Assembly (NCBI RefSeq): GCF_014202395.1 | Contig: NZ_JACHGQ010000004.1 | Span: forward strand, 1 to 64,000 | Source of the DNA: Histophilus somni | GTDB taxonomy: Bacteria; Pseudomonadota; Gammaproteobacteria; Enterobacterales; Pasteurellaceae | DNA: 64,000 bases | Direction of reading: 5' to 3' | In this document: piece after piece, positions 38,280-49,882 of the stretch | How positions within the stretch are numbered: position 1 is the stretch's first letter | Layout of the letters: every line of letters starts with the position of its first letter | Position numbers and translations under genes: made by a program | The notes under the pieces: model-generated | The model's input: the letters and a program-made list of their open reading frames with translations, nothing else | Database searches by the model: none | Told to the model about the DNA's origin: nothing

Positions 38280-39358
38280 TGTGGTTAGCTGAATATTTAC
38301 ACCAATATCAAAGTGTATTTAATGTTTTTTCTTACTTGACAGTGCGTGCAATTCTTGCACTTTTCACCGCACTTTTACTCTCGCTATGGATTGGTCCTAA
38401 AGTGATTCGTCGTTTACAAATTTTGAAATTTGGGCAAGAAATACGTAATGATGGTCCTGATAGTCACTTAAGCAAAAAAGGCACCCCAACGATGGGCGGT
38501 ATTATGATTTTATTTGCTATAGGGGTCAGTACGTTATTATGGGCAAATTTAGCCAATCCTTATGTTTGGTTTTGCTTGTTTGTATTATTTGGCTATGGTG
38601 CGGTCGGTTTTGTTGATGATTATCGTAAAATTACACGCAAAAATACTGCCGGTTTAGTTGCTCGTTGGAAATATTTTTGGCTTTCTGTTATCGCTTTAGT
38701 CTCTGCTTTCGGTATGTATGCGATAGGTAAAGATACGGATGCGACACGGTTGGTTGTGCCTTTTTTTAAAGATGTCATGCCTCAGTTAGGTTTGTTTTAT
38801 ATTGTATTGGCATATTTTGTTATTGTGGGCACCGGCAATGCGGTTAATTTGACCGATGGGCTGGATGGCTTGGCTATTATGCCGACAGTTTTTGTTGCTG
38901 CTGCATTTGCGTTGATTGCATGGGCGACCGGAAATATTGAATGGTCAAAATATTTATATATTCCCTATATTAAACATACCTCTGAATTGGTTATATTTTG
39001 TACTGCAATTGTGGGTGCCGGTTTGGGTTTTTTGTGGTTCAATACGTATCCCGCACAACTTTTTATGGGGGATGTTGGTTCATTAGCATTGGGTGGAGTA
39101 TTAGGTACTATTGCCGTTTTAGTTCGACAAGAATTTTTATTGGTGATTATGGGCGGTGTATTTGTCGTTGAAACTTTATCGGTTATTTTGCAAGTAGGAT
39201 CTTATAAGTTACGCAATGGTAAACGTATTTTCCGAATGGCACCAATCCATCACCATTATGAGCTGAAAGGTTGGCCAGAGCCACGAGTAATTATCCGCTT
39301 TTGGATTATTTCGCTGATGTTAGTGTTACTCGGATTAATTACCTTGAAATTACGTTAA
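38273..39358 (+). CDS. mraY: phospho-MurNAc-pentapeptide translocase
   Basis: MraY transfers phospho-MurNAc-pentapeptide to undecaprenyl phosphate, making lipid I at the inner membrane. The 361-residue protein has about ten membrane segments. The catalytic aspartates lie in GFVDDYRK (about residues 114-121) and [10 protein letters not shown] (about 196-205). The [14 protein letters not shown] motif (about 323-336) binds Mg2+ and nucleotide. The start overlaps the murF end. Confidence 0.97.
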   Translation: MLVWLAEYLHQYQSVFNVFSYLTVRAILALFTALLLSLWIGPKVIRRLQILKFGQEIRNDGPDSHLSKKGTPTMGGIMILFAIGVSTLLWANLANPYVWFCLFVLFGYGAVGFVDDYRKITRKNTAGLVARWKYFWLSVIALVSAFGMYAIGKDTDATRLVVPFFKDVMPQLGLFYIVLAYFVIVGTGNAVNLTDGLDGLAIMPTVFVAAAFALIAWATGNIEWSKYLYIPYIKHTSELVIFCTAIVGAGLGFLWFNTYPAQLFMGDVGSLALGGVLGTIAVLVRQEFLLVIMGGVFVVETLSVILQVGSYKLRNGKRIFRMAPIHHHYELKGWPEPRVIIRFWIISLMLVLLGLITLKLR

Positions 39359-39366
39359 GGCAAGCT

Positions 39367-40677
39367 ATGACTAATCAATATCAAAACAAAAATATCTGCG
39401 TAGTCGGATTAGGTAAAACAGGATTGTCTTGCGTTGATTTCTTGTTACGGCAGCAAGCAAATGTACATGTCATTGATACTCGTCAACAACCGACGGGAGC
39501 AGAAAAATTACCTGAAAATGTCCCCTTACATACAGGAAGCTTAAACCAACAATGGCTACTTGAAGCTGATCTCATTGTGATTAGCCCTGGGCTTTCTGTT
39601 AAAACACTTGAAATTCAGACCGCACTTCAGGCCGGTGTAGAGGTTGTCGGTGATATTGAATTATTTTGTCGTTACGCCAATAAGCCAATTATTGCTATTA
39701 CAGGCTCAAATGGTAAGAGTACCGTGACTACATTGGTCAGTGAAATGGCGAAAGAGGATGGCTTAAAAGTTGGAATGGGGGGAAATATTGGTATTCCTGC
39801 TCTTGAGTTATTGCAACAAGATTATGATCTCTATGTTTTAGAGCTATCAAGTTTTCAACTGGAGACGACTTATAGTTTGAAAGCGACAGCCGCAACGATT
39901 TTAAATATTAGTGAAGATCATATGGATCGTTATCTCGATATTGAAGATTATCGCCAAGCCAAATTGAGAATTTATGAAAATTGTCAACGTGCGGTAATAA
40001 ATGCCGAAGATGTATTAACAACAACGGAAGATTTAAAGTCTCCAATTACTTTTGGAGAAAGTCAGGCTGATTATTGGCTAAAAACGGAAAATGGCAAGCA
40101 ATATTTAATGGCAAAAGAGCGGTTAATTTTACCTTGTGATGAAATGAAATTGGTAGGTCGTCATAATTATATGAATGCGTTGGCGGCCAGTGCGTTGGTT
40201 CAGGCTGTCGACATAAGTTTTACTGCAATTCGGACCGCACTTCGTAAATTTACCGGTTTAGCTCATCGCTTTCAGTTAGCATATCAGAAAGATGATGTAC
40301 GTTGGATTAATGATTCGAAGGCAACCAATGTTGGAAGTACAGTTGCTGCACTGACCGGTTTGTATGTAGCTAATAAATTACATTTATTGTTGGGGGGGGA
40401 TGGTAAATCCGCAGATTTTTCGGAATTGGCAACATTAATTAATCAACCCCATATTTATTGCTATTGTTTTGGGCAAGATGGTAAAGAACTTGCCGCACTA
40501 TCAGTGCAAAGTCAGTTATTTGATACGATGGAACAGGCAATAGAAGCTATTCGTCCGAATTTACAGCAAGGTGATATGGTGCTTTTATCACCGGCTTGTG
40601 CAAGTTTGGATCAATTTAAATCCTTTGAACATCGAGGTGATGTTTTTAGTGATTTAGCGAAGTTGGCACAGGGTTAA
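39367..40677 (+). CDS. murD: UDP-MurNAc-L-alanine:D-glutamate ligase
   Basis: MurD adds D-glutamate to UDP-MurNAc-L-Ala. The 436-residue product starts MTNQYQNKNICVVGLGKTG from the ATG at 39367. A longer in-frame extension would run back into mraY and is rejected. The ATP site AITGSNGKSTVTTL lies at about residues 112-125. A run of eight G residues (40392-40399) in LLLGGDGKSA is worth noting but lies in an essential gene. Confidence 0.96.
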   Translation: MTNQYQNKNICVVGLGKTGLSCVDFLLRQQANVHVIDTRQQPTGAEKLPENVPLHTGSLNQQWLLEADLIVISPGLSVKTLEIQTALQAGVEVVGDIELFCRYANKPIIAITGSNGKSTVTTLVSEMAKEDGLKVGMGGNIGIPALELLQQDYDLYVLELSSFQLETTYSLKATAATILNISEDHMDRYLDIEDYRQAKLRIYENCQRAVINAEDVLTTTEDLKSPITFGESQADYWLKTENGKQYLMAKERLILPCDEMKLVGRHNYMNALAASALVQAVDISFTAIRTALRKFTGLAHRFQLAYQKDDVRWINDSKATNVGSTVAALTGLYVANKLHLLLGGDGKSADFSELATLINQPHIYCYCFGQDGKELAALSVQSQLFDTMEQAIEAIRPNLQQGDMVLLSPACASLDQFKSFEHRGDVFSDLAKLAQG

Positions 40678-40690
40678 AGATAGAGACAAA

Positions 40691-41875
40691 ATGGGACAAA
40701 ATAACGTAAAACAACATATTGATCGTTGGTTGCGTATTACACCAACAACAGCATTATATGATCGAGCATTGCTATGGTTGTTTATTATTCTATTGTGCTT
40801 GGGATTAATTAGTGTATCTTCCGCATCTATTCCAATCAGTACAAGATTATTTAATGAACCTTTTTACTTTATAAAACGTGATATAGGATATATTTTTATC
40901 TCGTTAATTGCTTTTGCGTTTGTTGTTCTCATACCAATGAGAATGTGGCAAAAATATAACGTTATATTATTTTGGATTGCTGTGATTTTATTATTGCTGG
41001 TGCTTACTGGAATCGGAAAAGATGCAAACGGTGCAAAGCGTTGGATTCCGTTACAACTATTTAATTTTCAACCGGCTGAATTTGCCAAATTAGCACTAAC
41101 GTGTTATTTGGCAGATTATTTCACACGCCGTTATAATGATGTACGTAGCAAAAAATTAAGTGCATTTAAGCCATTTTTTGTCATGGCTATATTGGGTGGA
41201 TTATTATTGTTACAGCCTGATTTAGGGAGTGCGGTTGTTTTATTTGTTATAACTTTTGGCTTGCTTTTTATTGTCGGTGCAAATTTTTGGCAGTTTGTAG
41301 GGTTGGGAGGAATCGCTTTTTTCTTATTCCTATGGTTAGTCGCATCTGCCTCTTATCGTTTAAAACGCTTTACAGGTTTTCTTGAGCCTTTTAAAGATCC
41401 TCTAGGAGCAGGTTATCAATTAACAAACTCTTTAATGGCTTTTGGGCGAGGTGAGTTATGGGGCGAAGGATTGGGAAACTCTGTACAAAAATTGGAATAT
41501 TTGCCTGAGGCACATACCGATTTTGTCATGGCGATTGTCGGTGAGGAATTTGGGCTTGTAGGCATTATTGTGGTGGTGTTCTTACTTGCGTTACTCGTTT
41601 TTAGAGTAATGAAAATAGGGAGAGAGTCATTATTATTAGAAGAACGCTTTAAAGGGTTTTTGGCTTTTGGTATAGGTTTTTGGATATTTTTTCAAGGATT
41701 TGTAAATCTCGGTATGGCATTAGGCATGTTACCGACCAAAGGATTAACCTTTCCATTAGTGAGTTATGGCGGTTCAAGCTTGCTGATTATGTCAGTCAGT
41801 ATTGCAATTTTGTTGCGGATAGATTACGAAAATAGAGTTGTTCGAGTTGGAAGTGCTCGACTAAGAGATGATTAA
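40691..41875 (+). CDS. ftsW: septal peptidoglycan glycosyltransferase FtsW
   Basis: FtsW is a SEDS polymerase that builds septal glycan strands together with FtsI. The 394-residue protein has about ten membrane segments. The typical motifs are GKDANGAKRWIPL, FQPAEFAKL, LLQPDLGSAVV, HTDFVMAIVGEEFG and the C-terminal PLVSYGGSSLL. It lies 13 bases after murD. Confidence 0.96.
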   Translation: MGQNNVKQHIDRWLRITPTTALYDRALLWLFIILLCLGLISVSSASIPISTRLFNEPFYFIKRDIGYIFISLIAFAFVVLIPMRMWQKYNVILFWIAVILLLLVLTGIGKDANGAKRWIPLQLFNFQPAEFAKLALTCYLADYFTRRYNDVRSKKLSAFKPFFVMAILGGLLLLQPDLGSAVVLFVITFGLLFIVGANFWQFVGLGGIAFFLFLWLVASASYRLKRFTGFLEPFKDPLGAGYQLTNSLMAFGRGELWGEGLGNSVQKLEYLPEAHTDFVMAIVGEEFGLVGIIVVVFLLALLVFRVMKIGRESLLLEERFKGFLAFGIGFWIFFQGFVNLGMALGMLPTKGLTFPLVSYGGSSLLIMSVSIAILLRIDYENRVVRVGSARLRDD

Positions 41876-41890
41876 AATAAGGAAAATACC

Positions 41891-42964
41891 GTGTCAAAAA
41901 GAAAAAAATTATTGGTTATGGCTGGCGGAACCGGAGGTCATGTTTTCCCTGCTATTGCTGTTGCACAATATTTACAAAAGCAAGATTGGGATATTTGTTG
42001 GTTAGGCACTCGGGACCGTATGGAAGCAAAGTTGGTGCCAAAGCACGGGATTCCAATTGAGTTTATTCAGATTTCCGGTTTAAGAGGCAAGGGATTAATA
42101 ACTTTATTGAAAGCACCTTTTGTCATTTTAAGAGCGGTTCTACAAGCGAGAAAAATCATAAAGAAATATCAACCGGATGTGGTACTCGGCATGGGAGGAT
42201 ATGTCTCTGGACCTGGTGGAGTTGCCGCAAAACTTTGTAACATACCTGTAGTTGTGCATGAACAAAATGCTGTATTAGGTTTAACGAATTCATTGCTGGC
42301 TAAAATTGCGACACGGGTATTACAAGCATTTCCAAATACATTTCCTAACGCAGAAGTCGTTGGTAATCCGGTGCGTGAGGCGTTTTTTTCTGTGCCTATG
42401 CCACAAGAACGTTTTAACACTGCTTGTGAGACACTCAAAGTTTTAGTGGTTGGAGGAAGTCAAGGGGCTCATATATTGAATACAATATTACCGGAAGTAT
42501 TAGCTCAATTGCCTAATCGTCTGGAAATTGTTCACCAAGTCGGATCAGGTTCGGTGGAAAACGTCACCGCACTTTATCATGATAAAGTTAATCTTACGCA
42601 AGAATCAGTACAAATTACCGAATTTATTGATGATATAGCTCAGGCTTATGCTTGGGCGGATATCGTCATCTGCCGTTCCGGAGCATTGACTGTCTGTGAA
42701 CTTGCAGCTGTTGGTACACCGGCTATTTTTGTACCCTTTCAACATAAAGATAAACAACAATATTTAAATGCAAAATATTTAGCTGATGTTGGAGCCGCCT
42801 ATATTGTTGAACAACATGAATTGGATGCGGAAAAAATAGCTCAATTATTAAAAAATGTAGATAAAGAAAAATTATTGGAAATGGCGGAAAAAGCAAAAAA
42901 TATGTCGACGCCGTTATCCACTCAACGTGTTGCTGAAGTTATAATGGATACTGTTAAAACTTAG
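41891..42964 (+). CDS. murG: UDP-GlcNAc:lipid I N-acetylglucosaminyltransferase
   Basis: MurG converts lipid I to lipid II on the cytoplasmic face of the inner membrane. The 357-residue product is a two-domain GT-B enzyme. It has the glycine-rich loop MAGGTGGHVFPA (about residues 10-21), the MGGYVSGPGG loop, VGGSQGA and the UDP-GlcNAc pocket CRSGALTVCELAA. The start is a GTG at 41891 with AAGGAAA upstream, 15 bases after ftsW. Confidence 0.96.
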   Translation: MSKRKKLLVMAGGTGGHVFPAIAVAQYLQKQDWDICWLGTRDRMEAKLVPKHGIPIEFIQISGLRGKGLITLLKAPFVILRAVLQARKIIKKYQPDVVLGMGGYVSGPGGVAAKLCNIPVVVHEQNAVLGLTNSLLAKIATRVLQAFPNTFPNAEVVGNPVREAFFSVPMPQERFNTACETLKVLVVGGSQGAHILNTILPEVLAQLPNRLEIVHQVGSGSVENVTALYHDKVNLTQESVQITEFIDDIAQAYAWADIVICRSGALTVCELAAVGTPAIFVPFQHKDKQQYLNAKYLADVGAAYIVEQHELDAEKIAQLLKNVDKEKLLEMAEKAKNMSTPLSTQRVAEVIMDTVKT

Positions 42965-43017
42965 CCAATTAAAATGAAAAGAACATTTTGCTATGTAAAT
43001 GAATAAAGGAATGATGA

Positions 43018-44448
43018 ATGCAAGCATTTAGACAACGAATTAGACAAACTGTACCTGAAATGCGTCGAGTAAAACAAATTCATTTTGTTGGGATTGGCGG
43101 AGCCGGTATGGGAGGAATAGCGGAAGTGTTATTAAATGAAGGTTATCAAGTAACCGGTTCAGATATTGCGGAAAATGCGGTAACCAGTCGCTTAATTTCT
43201 TTGGGAGCTAAAATTTCTTTCTCTCATCATGCAGCAAATATTGAGGGTGCTAGCGTTGTCGTTGTTTCCAGTGCGATTAAGGGAGATAACATTGAAGTTA
43301 TTACAGCACATGAAAAACGTATACCGGTTATTCAACGTGCACAAATGCTGGCAGAAATTATGCGTTTTCGTCACGGAATTGCTATTGCGGGAACGCATGG
43401 TAAAACGACTACTACAGCAATGGTTGCAATGATTTATGCACAAGCCGGTTTAGATCCTACTTTTGTTAACGGTGGTTTGGTTAAGTCTGCCGGAACAAAT
43501 GCGTATTTAGGATGCAGTCGTTATTTAATTGCAGAAGCAGATGAAAGCGATGCGTCCTTTTTACATTTGCAGCCAATGGTGTCGGTAGTGACCAATATTG
43601 AGCCTGAACATATGGAAACTTATCATGGCGATTTTGAAGAAATGAAACAAACTTATGTGAATTTCTTGCGTAATTTGCCGTTTTATGGGTTATCTGTGAT
43701 GTGTGCTGATGATCCCGTTTTAATGGAATTATCCTCTCAAGTGGGACGCCAAGTGGTTACTTACGGGTTCAGTGATGAGGCGGACTATCGCATAGAAGAT
43801 TATCAACAAACAGGTTTTCAGGGGCATTATACGGTTGTAACGCCGAATGGAGAGCGTATTGATGTGTTGTTAAATGTGCCGGGTAAACATAATGCTTTAA
43901 ATGCGACTGCCGCATTAGCCGTTGCTAAAGAAGAAGGGATCGAAAATGATGCTATTTTGACCGCACTTGCCGAGTTTCAAGGTGCTGGTCGTCGTTTTGA
44001 TCAATTAGGGCAATTTATTCGTCCAAATGGGAAAGTGATGTTAGTTGATGATTATGGTCATCACCCTACTGAAGTTAACGTAACCATTCAGGCAGCTCGC
44101 CAAGGTTGGGAGAATAAACGTATTGTGATGATTTTCCAACCTCATCGTTATTCTCGTACCCGAGATTTATTTGATGATTTTGTACAGGTTTTATCGCAAG
44201 TTGATGTGTTAATTATGCTGGATGTTTATGCGGCGGGTGAACAGGCTATCGCCGGTGCTGATAGTCGCTCTTTGTGTCGTTCAATCCGTAATTTAGGTAA
44301 AGTAGATCCGATTTTAGTCTCCGATCATAAGCAATTAGCTGAAATTGTTGATCAGGTTATTCAAGATGGTGATTTAATTTTGGCACAAGGTGCCGGTAAT
44401 GTGAGTAAACTTTCTCGTGAATTAGCGTTAGCTTGGAGTAAAGAATAG
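43018..44448 (+). CDS. murC: UDP-N-acetylmuramate:L-alanine ligase
   Basis: MurC adds L-alanine to UDP-MurNAc, the first peptide-forming step. The 476-residue product has [12 protein letters not shown] (about residues 24-35), the ATP site [12 protein letters not shown] (about 124-135), the [10 protein letters not shown] motif and the [12 protein letters not shown] segment in the C-terminal domain. A 53-base gap separates it from murG. Confidence 0.97.
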   Translation: MQAFRQRIRQTVPEMRRVKQIHFVGIGGAGMGGIAEVLLNEGYQVTGSDIAENAVTSRLISLGAKISFSHHAANIEGASVVVVSSAIKGDNIEVITAHEKRIPVIQRAQMLAEIMRFRHGIAIAGTHGKTTTTAMVAMIYAQAGLDPTFVNGGLVKSAGTNAYLGCSRYLIAEADESDASFLHLQPMVSVVTNIEPEHMETYHGDFEEMKQTYVNFLRNLPFYGLSVMCADDPVLMELSSQVGRQVVTYGFSDEADYRIEDYQQTGFQGHYTVVTPNGERIDVLLNVPGKHNALNATAALAVAKEEGIENDAILTALAEFQGAGRRFDQLGQFIRPNGKVMLVDDYGHHPTEVNVTIQAARQGWENKRIVMIFQPHRYSRTRDLFDDFVQVLSQVDVLIMLDVYAAGEQAIAGADSRSLCRSIRNLGKVDPILVSDHKQLAEIVDQVIQDGDLILAQGAGNVSKLSRELALAWSKE

Positions 44449-44494
44449 TTACGTACTTTAAAGTGAGCAAAATAAAAAAGAAGTAGGATATAAA

Positions 44495-45421
44495 ATGACT
44501 AAACCATTGAAACAACAAAAAATCGCCGTCTTATTAGGGGGGACTTCAGCTGAACGTGAAGTATCATTAAACTCAGGAAATGCGGTCTTAACAGCGTTAC
44601 GTAATCAGGGTTTTGATGCTCACCCAATCGATCCAAAAGAATATCCGGTTGTTATGTTGAAAGAACAGGGCTTTGATCGAGTTTTCAATATTTTACATGG
44701 GCGTGGCGGTGAAGATGGTACGATACAAGGATTATTAGAGCAAATAGGCTTACCCTATACGGGTTGTGGCGTGATGGCATCTGCTTTAACAATGGATAAA
44801 ATGCGAACTAAAATGTTGTGGAAAGCATTCGGGTTACCTGTTGCAGATATGGAAGTCGTTACTCGCACTAGTTTTTCGCAGTTAAATCCGCAAGTAGTTG
44901 TAGAAAAATTGGGCTTGCCTTTAATGGTTAAACCTTCTTTGGAAGGTTCAAGTGTCGGATTGACAAAAGTTAACGCTATTGATGATCTAAAAAGTGCGGT
45001 GGAATTTGCACTTCAATATGATGAAACCGTACTGATTGAAGAATGGCTTTCCGGTGATGAATTAACGGTTCCGATATTAGGTAACGAAGTTTTACCTTCG
45101 ATTAAAATTGTACCCCAAGGGGAATTTTATGATTATGAAGCAAAATATATTGCCGATAATACGCAGTATTTTTGCCCCTCAGGATTAACGGAAGAGCGTG
45201 AACAAGAGCTTCGTCAATTAGTCAAACAAGCTTATGATGTCGTGGGTTGCAGGGGATGGAGCCGTATTGATGTCATGCTGGACGGCGAGGGTAAATTCCG
45301 CTTAGTGGAAGTCAATACAAATCCGGGAATGACAAGTCATAGCTTATTTCCAAAATCAGCTGCAACTGTCGGTTATTCTTTCGAGCAATTGGTCGTCAAA
45401 ATTTTGGAGCTAAGTCTTTAA
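44495..45421 (+). CDS. ddlB: D-alanine:D-alanine ligase
   Basis: Ddl makes the D-Ala-D-Ala dipeptide used by MurF. The 308-residue ATP-grasp enzyme shows [13 protein letters not shown] (about residues 14-26), [19 protein letters not shown] in the ATP lid, and the Mg2+ motif [10 protein letters not shown] near the C terminus. Its stop is immediately followed by the ftsQ start. Confidence 0.96.
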   Translation: MTKPLKQQKIAVLLGGTSAEREVSLNSGNAVLTALRNQGFDAHPIDPKEYPVVMLKEQGFDRVFNILHGRGGEDGTIQGLLEQIGLPYTGCGVMASALTMDKMRTKMLWKAFGLPVADMEVVTRTSFSQLNPQVVVEKLGLPLMVKPSLEGSSVGLTKVNAIDDLKSAVEFALQYDETVLIEEWLSGDELTVPILGNEVLPSIKIVPQGEFYDYEAKYIADNTQYFCPSGLTEEREQELRQLVKQAYDVVGCRGWSRIDVMLDGEGKFRLVEVNTNPGMTSHSLFPKSAATVGYSFEQLVVKILELSL

Positions 45422-46195
45422 ATGAGAATAACGCATAAAGTAACTGAAAATTTGAAAGTGACAAAACGGAAGTCCTACCGATTTGTCAACATTAAATTTA
45501 TTGTTATGTTGTTATTGGTTGCAATACTGATTTTTATTGTTAGTAATCGTCAGTCGATTTTAGAAAAGTTAGATGATAGCTCAATTAATTCATTTGCTAT
45601 TGCAGGTATAACAAATTTTACTGATGACAATGATGTTCGTGAAGTTTTGTCTCGAATATCGGACAGCGGTGAGTTAAAAGGTTTTTTTGGACAAGATATT
45701 GATTTGGTTAAACAGCAAATTGAAATGATACCTTGGGTTAAATCTGTGGCAGTACGTAAAATTTGGCCCAATCGCTTAAGTATTTGGGTAACGGAGCATT
45801 TACCCATTGCACGTTGGAATGAAACAGAATTTTTGTCATCAGAGGGAATAATATTTCAATTACCAATTAGCAAATTAAAAACACAAGGATTACCTCATTT
45901 GTCAGGACCTGATCATAAAAGTGCTGAGGTACTGGAAGCTTGGAATAAAATTTATCTTGATTTAAAGAGAAAAAATTTGTTGTTAAAAAAAATTGCTATC
46001 AATGAGCGTGGTTCATGGCAAATTGTGTTAGAGAACGATGTTGTATTAAAATTAGGACGTGGAGAATGGAAAGATAAATTGGATCGTTTTTTCACAATTT
46101 ATCCACAGATTGAAATACCTGAAAATAAAAAGTTATCTTATGTTGATTTAAGATATGGTGTTGGTGCTGCTATCGGTGTAGTAGATTCTGACTAA
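45422..46195 (+). CDS. ftsQ: cell division protein FtsQ
   Basis: FtsQ is a bitopic divisome protein that links FtsL/FtsB to the early division machinery. The 257-residue product has a cytoplasmic basic tail, one membrane segment (about residues 26-43), a POTRA domain (about 58-125) and a beta domain ending near residue 250. Its ATG directly abuts the ddlB stop codon, so translation is coupled. Confidence 0.95.
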   Translation: MRITHKVTENLKVTKRKSYRFVNIKFIVMLLLVAILIFIVSNRQSILEKLDDSSINSFAIAGITNFTDDNDVREVLSRISDSGELKGFFGQDIDLVKQQIEMIPWVKSVAVRKIWPNRLSIWVTEHLPIARWNETEFLSSEGIIFQLPISKLKTQGLPHLSGPDHKSAEVLEAWNKIYLDLKRKNLLLKKIAINERGSWQIVLENDVVLKLGRGEWKDKLDRFFTIYPQIEIPENKKLSYVDLRYGVGAAIGVVDSD

Positions 46196-46225
46196 ATTTA
46201 ATTTTAAATATGTGAAGTGACTAAA

Positions 46226-47500
46226 ATGGCTAGAATTGTAGAAGATAAGATATTTGTAGGTTTAGAAGTAGGAACCTCAAAAGTTGTTGCTGTAGTAGGG
46301 GAATTATTACCCGATGGCGTTGTCAATGTATTAGGTGCCGGAAGCTGTCCTTCTAAAGGTATTGATAAGGGGAGCATTACAGATTTAAATGCGGTCGTAA
46401 CTTCTATTCAACGAGCAATTGATTCAACCGAAGCGGTTGCAGATAGTCAGATATTTAGTGTGACATTGGCTATTACCGGTGAGCATATTCAAAGTTTGAA
46501 TGAAAATGGATTTGTGCCTATTGCTGAGGAAGAGGTGACTCAAGAGGAAGTTGAAGCGGCGTTGCATACGGCGAGTTCAGTCCGTATTGGAGATGGGCTG
46601 GCATTATTACATATAATTCCCCAAGAATTTGCAGTGGATAAGCAAGTAAATATAAAAGATCCACTAGGATTGCAAGGTGTGCGTTTAAGTGCTCAAGCAC
46701 ATTTAATCGCTTGTCATCAAGATTGGCTAAATAATCTGAAAAAAGCGGTTGAACGTTGTAAATTAAAAGTGAACAAAGTTGTTTATTCCGGATATGCTTC
46801 ATCTCAAGCGGTGTTGACTGAAGATGAAAAAGAATTAGGTGTTTGCTTAATTGATTTTGGTGCCGGTACGATGGATATTGTGGTTTATACCAATGGTTTT
46901 ATTCGCTTTAGTAAAGTTATTCCTTATGCGGGTAATCGAGTGACTGACGATATTGCTTATGCTTGTGCGACTTCTAGGACAGAGGCGGAAAGTATTAAAG
47001 TTGCTTATGGAAGTGCGGTCAGTCCTCCATTAGATCCTTTAGATAAAAAAATTGAAGTTGCCAGTATCGGTGGGAGAGCACCTCGAGTCATCAGCAAAGA
47101 ACAACTTTCAATTATTACTTCTGCTAGGTATGCGGAATTACTTGGTGTAGTTAAATCTGAATTGGATCAATTGAAATATCAATTAGAAAATAAACAGATA
47201 AAATTTGAACTTATTGCTGGAATTGTTATTACTGGTGGCGGAGCTCAAATTGAAGGATTAAGAGAATGTGCAACGCAAGTATTCGGTTCTCAAGTGAGGA
47301 TTGGTGTCCCGCTTAATATTACCGGTTTAACTGATTATGTAAATAAACCACAATATTCAACCGTAGTTGGTTTATTACATCATCATAATAATGATTTTGA
47401 GGATATTTTATCTGAAAGTGAAACAGAAACTGACGGTGTCGGCAAAAAATTTTGGAATATTTGTAAGAAAGTTGTCAATAAAGTGCGGTCAGAGTTTTGA
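46226..47500 (+). CDS. ftsA: cell division protein FtsA
   Basis: FtsA is an actin-like ATPase that tethers FtsZ to the membrane. The 424-residue product has the phosphate-1 motif [11 protein letters not shown] (about residues 10-20), [10 protein letters not shown] in the second nucleotide-binding segment, [10 protein letters not shown], and a C-terminal amphipathic helix ([16 protein letters not shown]) for membrane attachment. The ATG at 46226 has GAAGTGA at suitable spacing; a GTG three codons upstream (46217) is less likely. Confidence 0.95.
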   Translation: MARIVEDKIFVGLEVGTSKVVAVVGELLPDGVVNVLGAGSCPSKGIDKGSITDLNAVVTSIQRAIDSTEAVADSQIFSVTLAITGEHIQSLNENGFVPIAEEEVTQEEVEAALHTASSVRIGDGLALLHIIPQEFAVDKQVNIKDPLGLQGVRLSAQAHLIACHQDWLNNLKKAVERCKLKVNKVVYSGYASSQAVLTEDEKELGVCLIDFGAGTMDIVVYTNGFIRFSKVIPYAGNRVTDDIAYACATSRTEAESIKVAYGSAVSPPLDPLDKKIEVASIGGRAPRVISKEQLSIITSARYAELLGVVKSELDQLKYQLENKQIKFELIAGIVITGGGAQIEGLRECATQVFGSQVRIGVPLNITGLTDYVNKPQYSTVVGLLHHHNNDFEDILSESETETDGVGKKFWNICKKVVNKVRSEF

Positions 47501-47586
47501 AAATTTGATTTTTTAATCTACAATAGACAGAATTTAGGTTTTAATTTTGTGCTAAAGTCGGGAATTAGCATTTACGGAGAAGAAAT

Positions 47587-48801
47587 ATGATTGAACCGGT
47601 TGATTACGATTACGATGATATTAGCGGAGGTGCACTCATCAAGGTGGTTGGTGTTGGTGGCGGTGGCGGTAATGCTGTTAACCATATGGTGGCTAATATG
47701 ATTCAAAACGATATTGGCGGGACGCTACTTGGCGTTGATGAATTGGCTTATCCAATGTCAGATGATAATCATGGCAAAATTATTTTCTATGCTGTGAACA
47801 CTGATGCTCAGGCTTTGCGTAAAAGTAATGTACAAAAAACAGTTCAAATCGGTGGTGAAACAACAAAAGGCTTAGGTGCGGGAGCTAATCCTAATGTAGG
47901 ACGTAAGGCAGCCGAGGACGATCAGGATGCTATTCGTGCTATGTTAGAAGGTGCAGATATGGTTTTTATTGCAGCCGGCATGGGTGGCGGAACAGGAACA
48001 GGTGCAGCACCTATTGTTGCACAAATTGCAAAAGAGCTAGGTATTCTTACGGTTGCTGTTGTCACAAAACCTTTCTCTTTTGAAGGTAAAAAGCGTATGC
48101 ATTTTGCCGAATTAGGAATCAAAGAATTATCTAAACATGTAGATTCCCTGATTATTATTCCTAATGAAAAATTATTAAAAGTACTTGGCAAAAATATCAG
48201 TTTAATTAATGCTTTTGCTGCCGCAAATGATATATTGCGTAATGCGGTTACTGGAATATCCGATATGATTACTTCTCCGGGACTAATTAACGTGGACTTT
48301 GCTGATGTGCGTACTGTTATGTCTGAGATGGGTCGTGCAATGATGGGTTCCGGTGTTGTTCAAGGCACAGCAGCTGATGGTCGTGCAGAAAAAGCAGCAC
48401 AAGAGGCTGTTGCCAGTCCGTTGTTAGAAGATGTTGATTTATCCGGTGCACGAGGTGTTTTAGTTAATGTTACTGCGGGATTCGATTTAACTTTAGATGA
48501 GTTTTCAACAGTAGGTGAGACTATCCGTTCATTTGCATCTGAAGAGGCTACCGTGGTGGTTGGTACAACGTTGGTTCCTGAAATGTCAGATGAAATTAGG
48601 GTAACTATTGTTGCAACAGGAATTGGGGACATTGAAAGACAAGATGTTCAGATTATGTCAACATCTCCACTGAATGAGCCCGTAAAACCTGTTGAACAGC
48701 AGCATATTCGTCCAGAACCTAGACATGATTTAGATACACCGATTACAGAGAGATTAAAAGCATTTAGACCCGTAGACCCAACAAGTTTCTCTCGTGACTA
48801 A
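47587..48801 (+). CDS. ftsZ: cell division protein FtsZ
   Basis: FtsZ is the tubulin-like GTPase that polymerises into the Z ring. The 404-residue product has the [14 protein letters not shown]-terminal nucleotide motif (about residues 23-35), the tubulin signature [10 protein letters not shown] (about 133-142) and a T7-loop region around [11 protein letters not shown]. The C-terminal tail ends [19 protein letters not shown] rather than in the enterobacterial D-I-P-x-F-L-R peptide, as also recalled for H. influenzae FtsZ. It follows ftsA by 86 bases. Confidence 0.97.
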   Translation: MIEPVDYDYDDISGGALIKVVGVGGGGGNAVNHMVANMIQNDIGGTLLGVDELAYPMSDDNHGKIIFYAVNTDAQALRKSNVQKTVQIGGETTKGLGAGANPNVGRKAAEDDQDAIRAMLEGADMVFIAAGMGGGTGTGAAPIVAQIAKELGILTVAVVTKPFSFEGKKRMHFAELGIKELSKHVDSLIIIPNEKLLKVLGKNISLINAFAAANDILRNAVTGISDMITSPGLINVDFADVRTVMSEMGRAMMGSGVVQGTAADGRAEKAAQEAVASPLLEDVDLSGARGVLVNVTAGFDLTLDEFSTVGETIRSFASEEATVVVGTTLVPEMSDEIRVTIVATGIGDIERQDVQIMSTSPLNEPVKPVEQQHIRPEPRHDLDTPITERLKAFRPVDPTSFSRD

Positions 48802-48841
48802 CAGAGTTCATCTTGTTGTTTAGCAATAAGGTTAAAGAAAG

Positions 48842-49759
48842 ATGATTAAACAAAGAACATTAAAACAAAGTATAAAAGTTACCGGAGTTGGCTTACATAG
48901 TGGGAATAAAGTGACATTAACTTTACGCCCTGCGATGCCAAATACAGGCGTAATATATTGTCGAACCGATATGAACCCGCCGGTTACTTTTCCGGCAAAT
49001 GCAAATGCGGTACGTGATACTATGCTTTGTACATGCTTAATCAACGAGGATGGGGTTCGGATCTCTACGGTTGAGCATTTGAACGCTGCTTTAGCTGGAT
49101 TAGGTATTGATAATATTATTATTGAGGTTGATGCGCCTGAAATTCCGATTATGGATGGAAGTGCGAGTCCATTTATTTATTTGTTATTAGATGCTGGTAT
49201 TGAAGAACAAAATGTAGCGAAGAAATTTATTCGTGTTAAGAAGCCAATTCGTATAGAAGACGGTGATAAATGGGCTGAATTTAAACCTTATGATGGCTTC
49301 CGTTTAGATTTCACAATTGATTTTGAACATCCTGCAATTGGTAAAGATGTACGTAATTATGTGATGGATTTTTCTGCACAAGCTTTTGTACAACAAATTA
49401 GTCGTGCAAGAACTTTCGGTTTTATGAAAGATATTGAATACTTACAATCCCAAGGTCTTGCTTTAGGTGGAAGTTTAGATAACGCTATCGTTTTAGATGA
49501 TTATCGAATTTTAAATGAAGACGGTTTACGCTTTAAAGATGAGTTGGTTCGCCACAAAATGCTTGATGCGATTGGAGATCTTTACATGTGCGGTTATAAT
49601 ATTATCGGTGATTTTAAAGCCTATAAGTCTGGTCATGGATTGAATAATAAGCTTTTGAGAGCATTACTTGAAAATCAAGAAGCGTGGGAATTAGTAAGCT
49701 TTGAAGATAAAGAAGAAATCCCGCAAGGTTATGTTTCTCCTGCACAGGTTTTTATCTAA
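48842..49759 (+). CDS. lpxC: UDP-3-O-acyl-N-acetylglucosamine deacetylase
   Basis: LpxC catalyses the committed step of lipid A synthesis. The 305-residue zinc enzyme has the zinc ligands in [10 protein letters not shown] (about H79) and HKMLDAIGD (about H238 and D242), and [16 protein letters not shown] near the N terminus. It ends the dcw cluster in the same position as in E. coli and is followed by a strong terminator. Confidence 0.97.
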
Positions 49760-49775
49760 ATTAGTGTTGTAAGAT

Positions 49776-49810
49776 AAAAGCTATATTTCCAGCGAAGTAT
49801 AGCTTTTTTT
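49776..49810 (+). terminator. dcw cluster terminator after lpxC
   Basis: AAAAGCTATA (49776-49785) pairs with TATAGCTTTT (49798-49807), and a seven-T run (49804-49810) follows. No Phe-rich leader peptide is visible, so an attenuator for pheA is unlikely. Confidence 0.9.
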
Positions 49811-49882
49811 ATAGCTATAGTTTTTGCTTTTACCTATTACTTGCTGGTATGGAAAAATATTCAATTCATCGTAGGATTTTAT

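Noticed and set aside
40392-40399. Run of eight G in murD as a phase-variation tract
   Set aside because: It is short and lies in an essential gene, where frameshifts would be lethal. The glycines are part of the conserved LLLGGDGK motif.
49776-49810. Phenylalanine attenuator for pheA
   Set aside because: The hairpin sits directly after lpxC, and no Phe-rich leader peptide lies before it, so it is best read as the dcw terminator.
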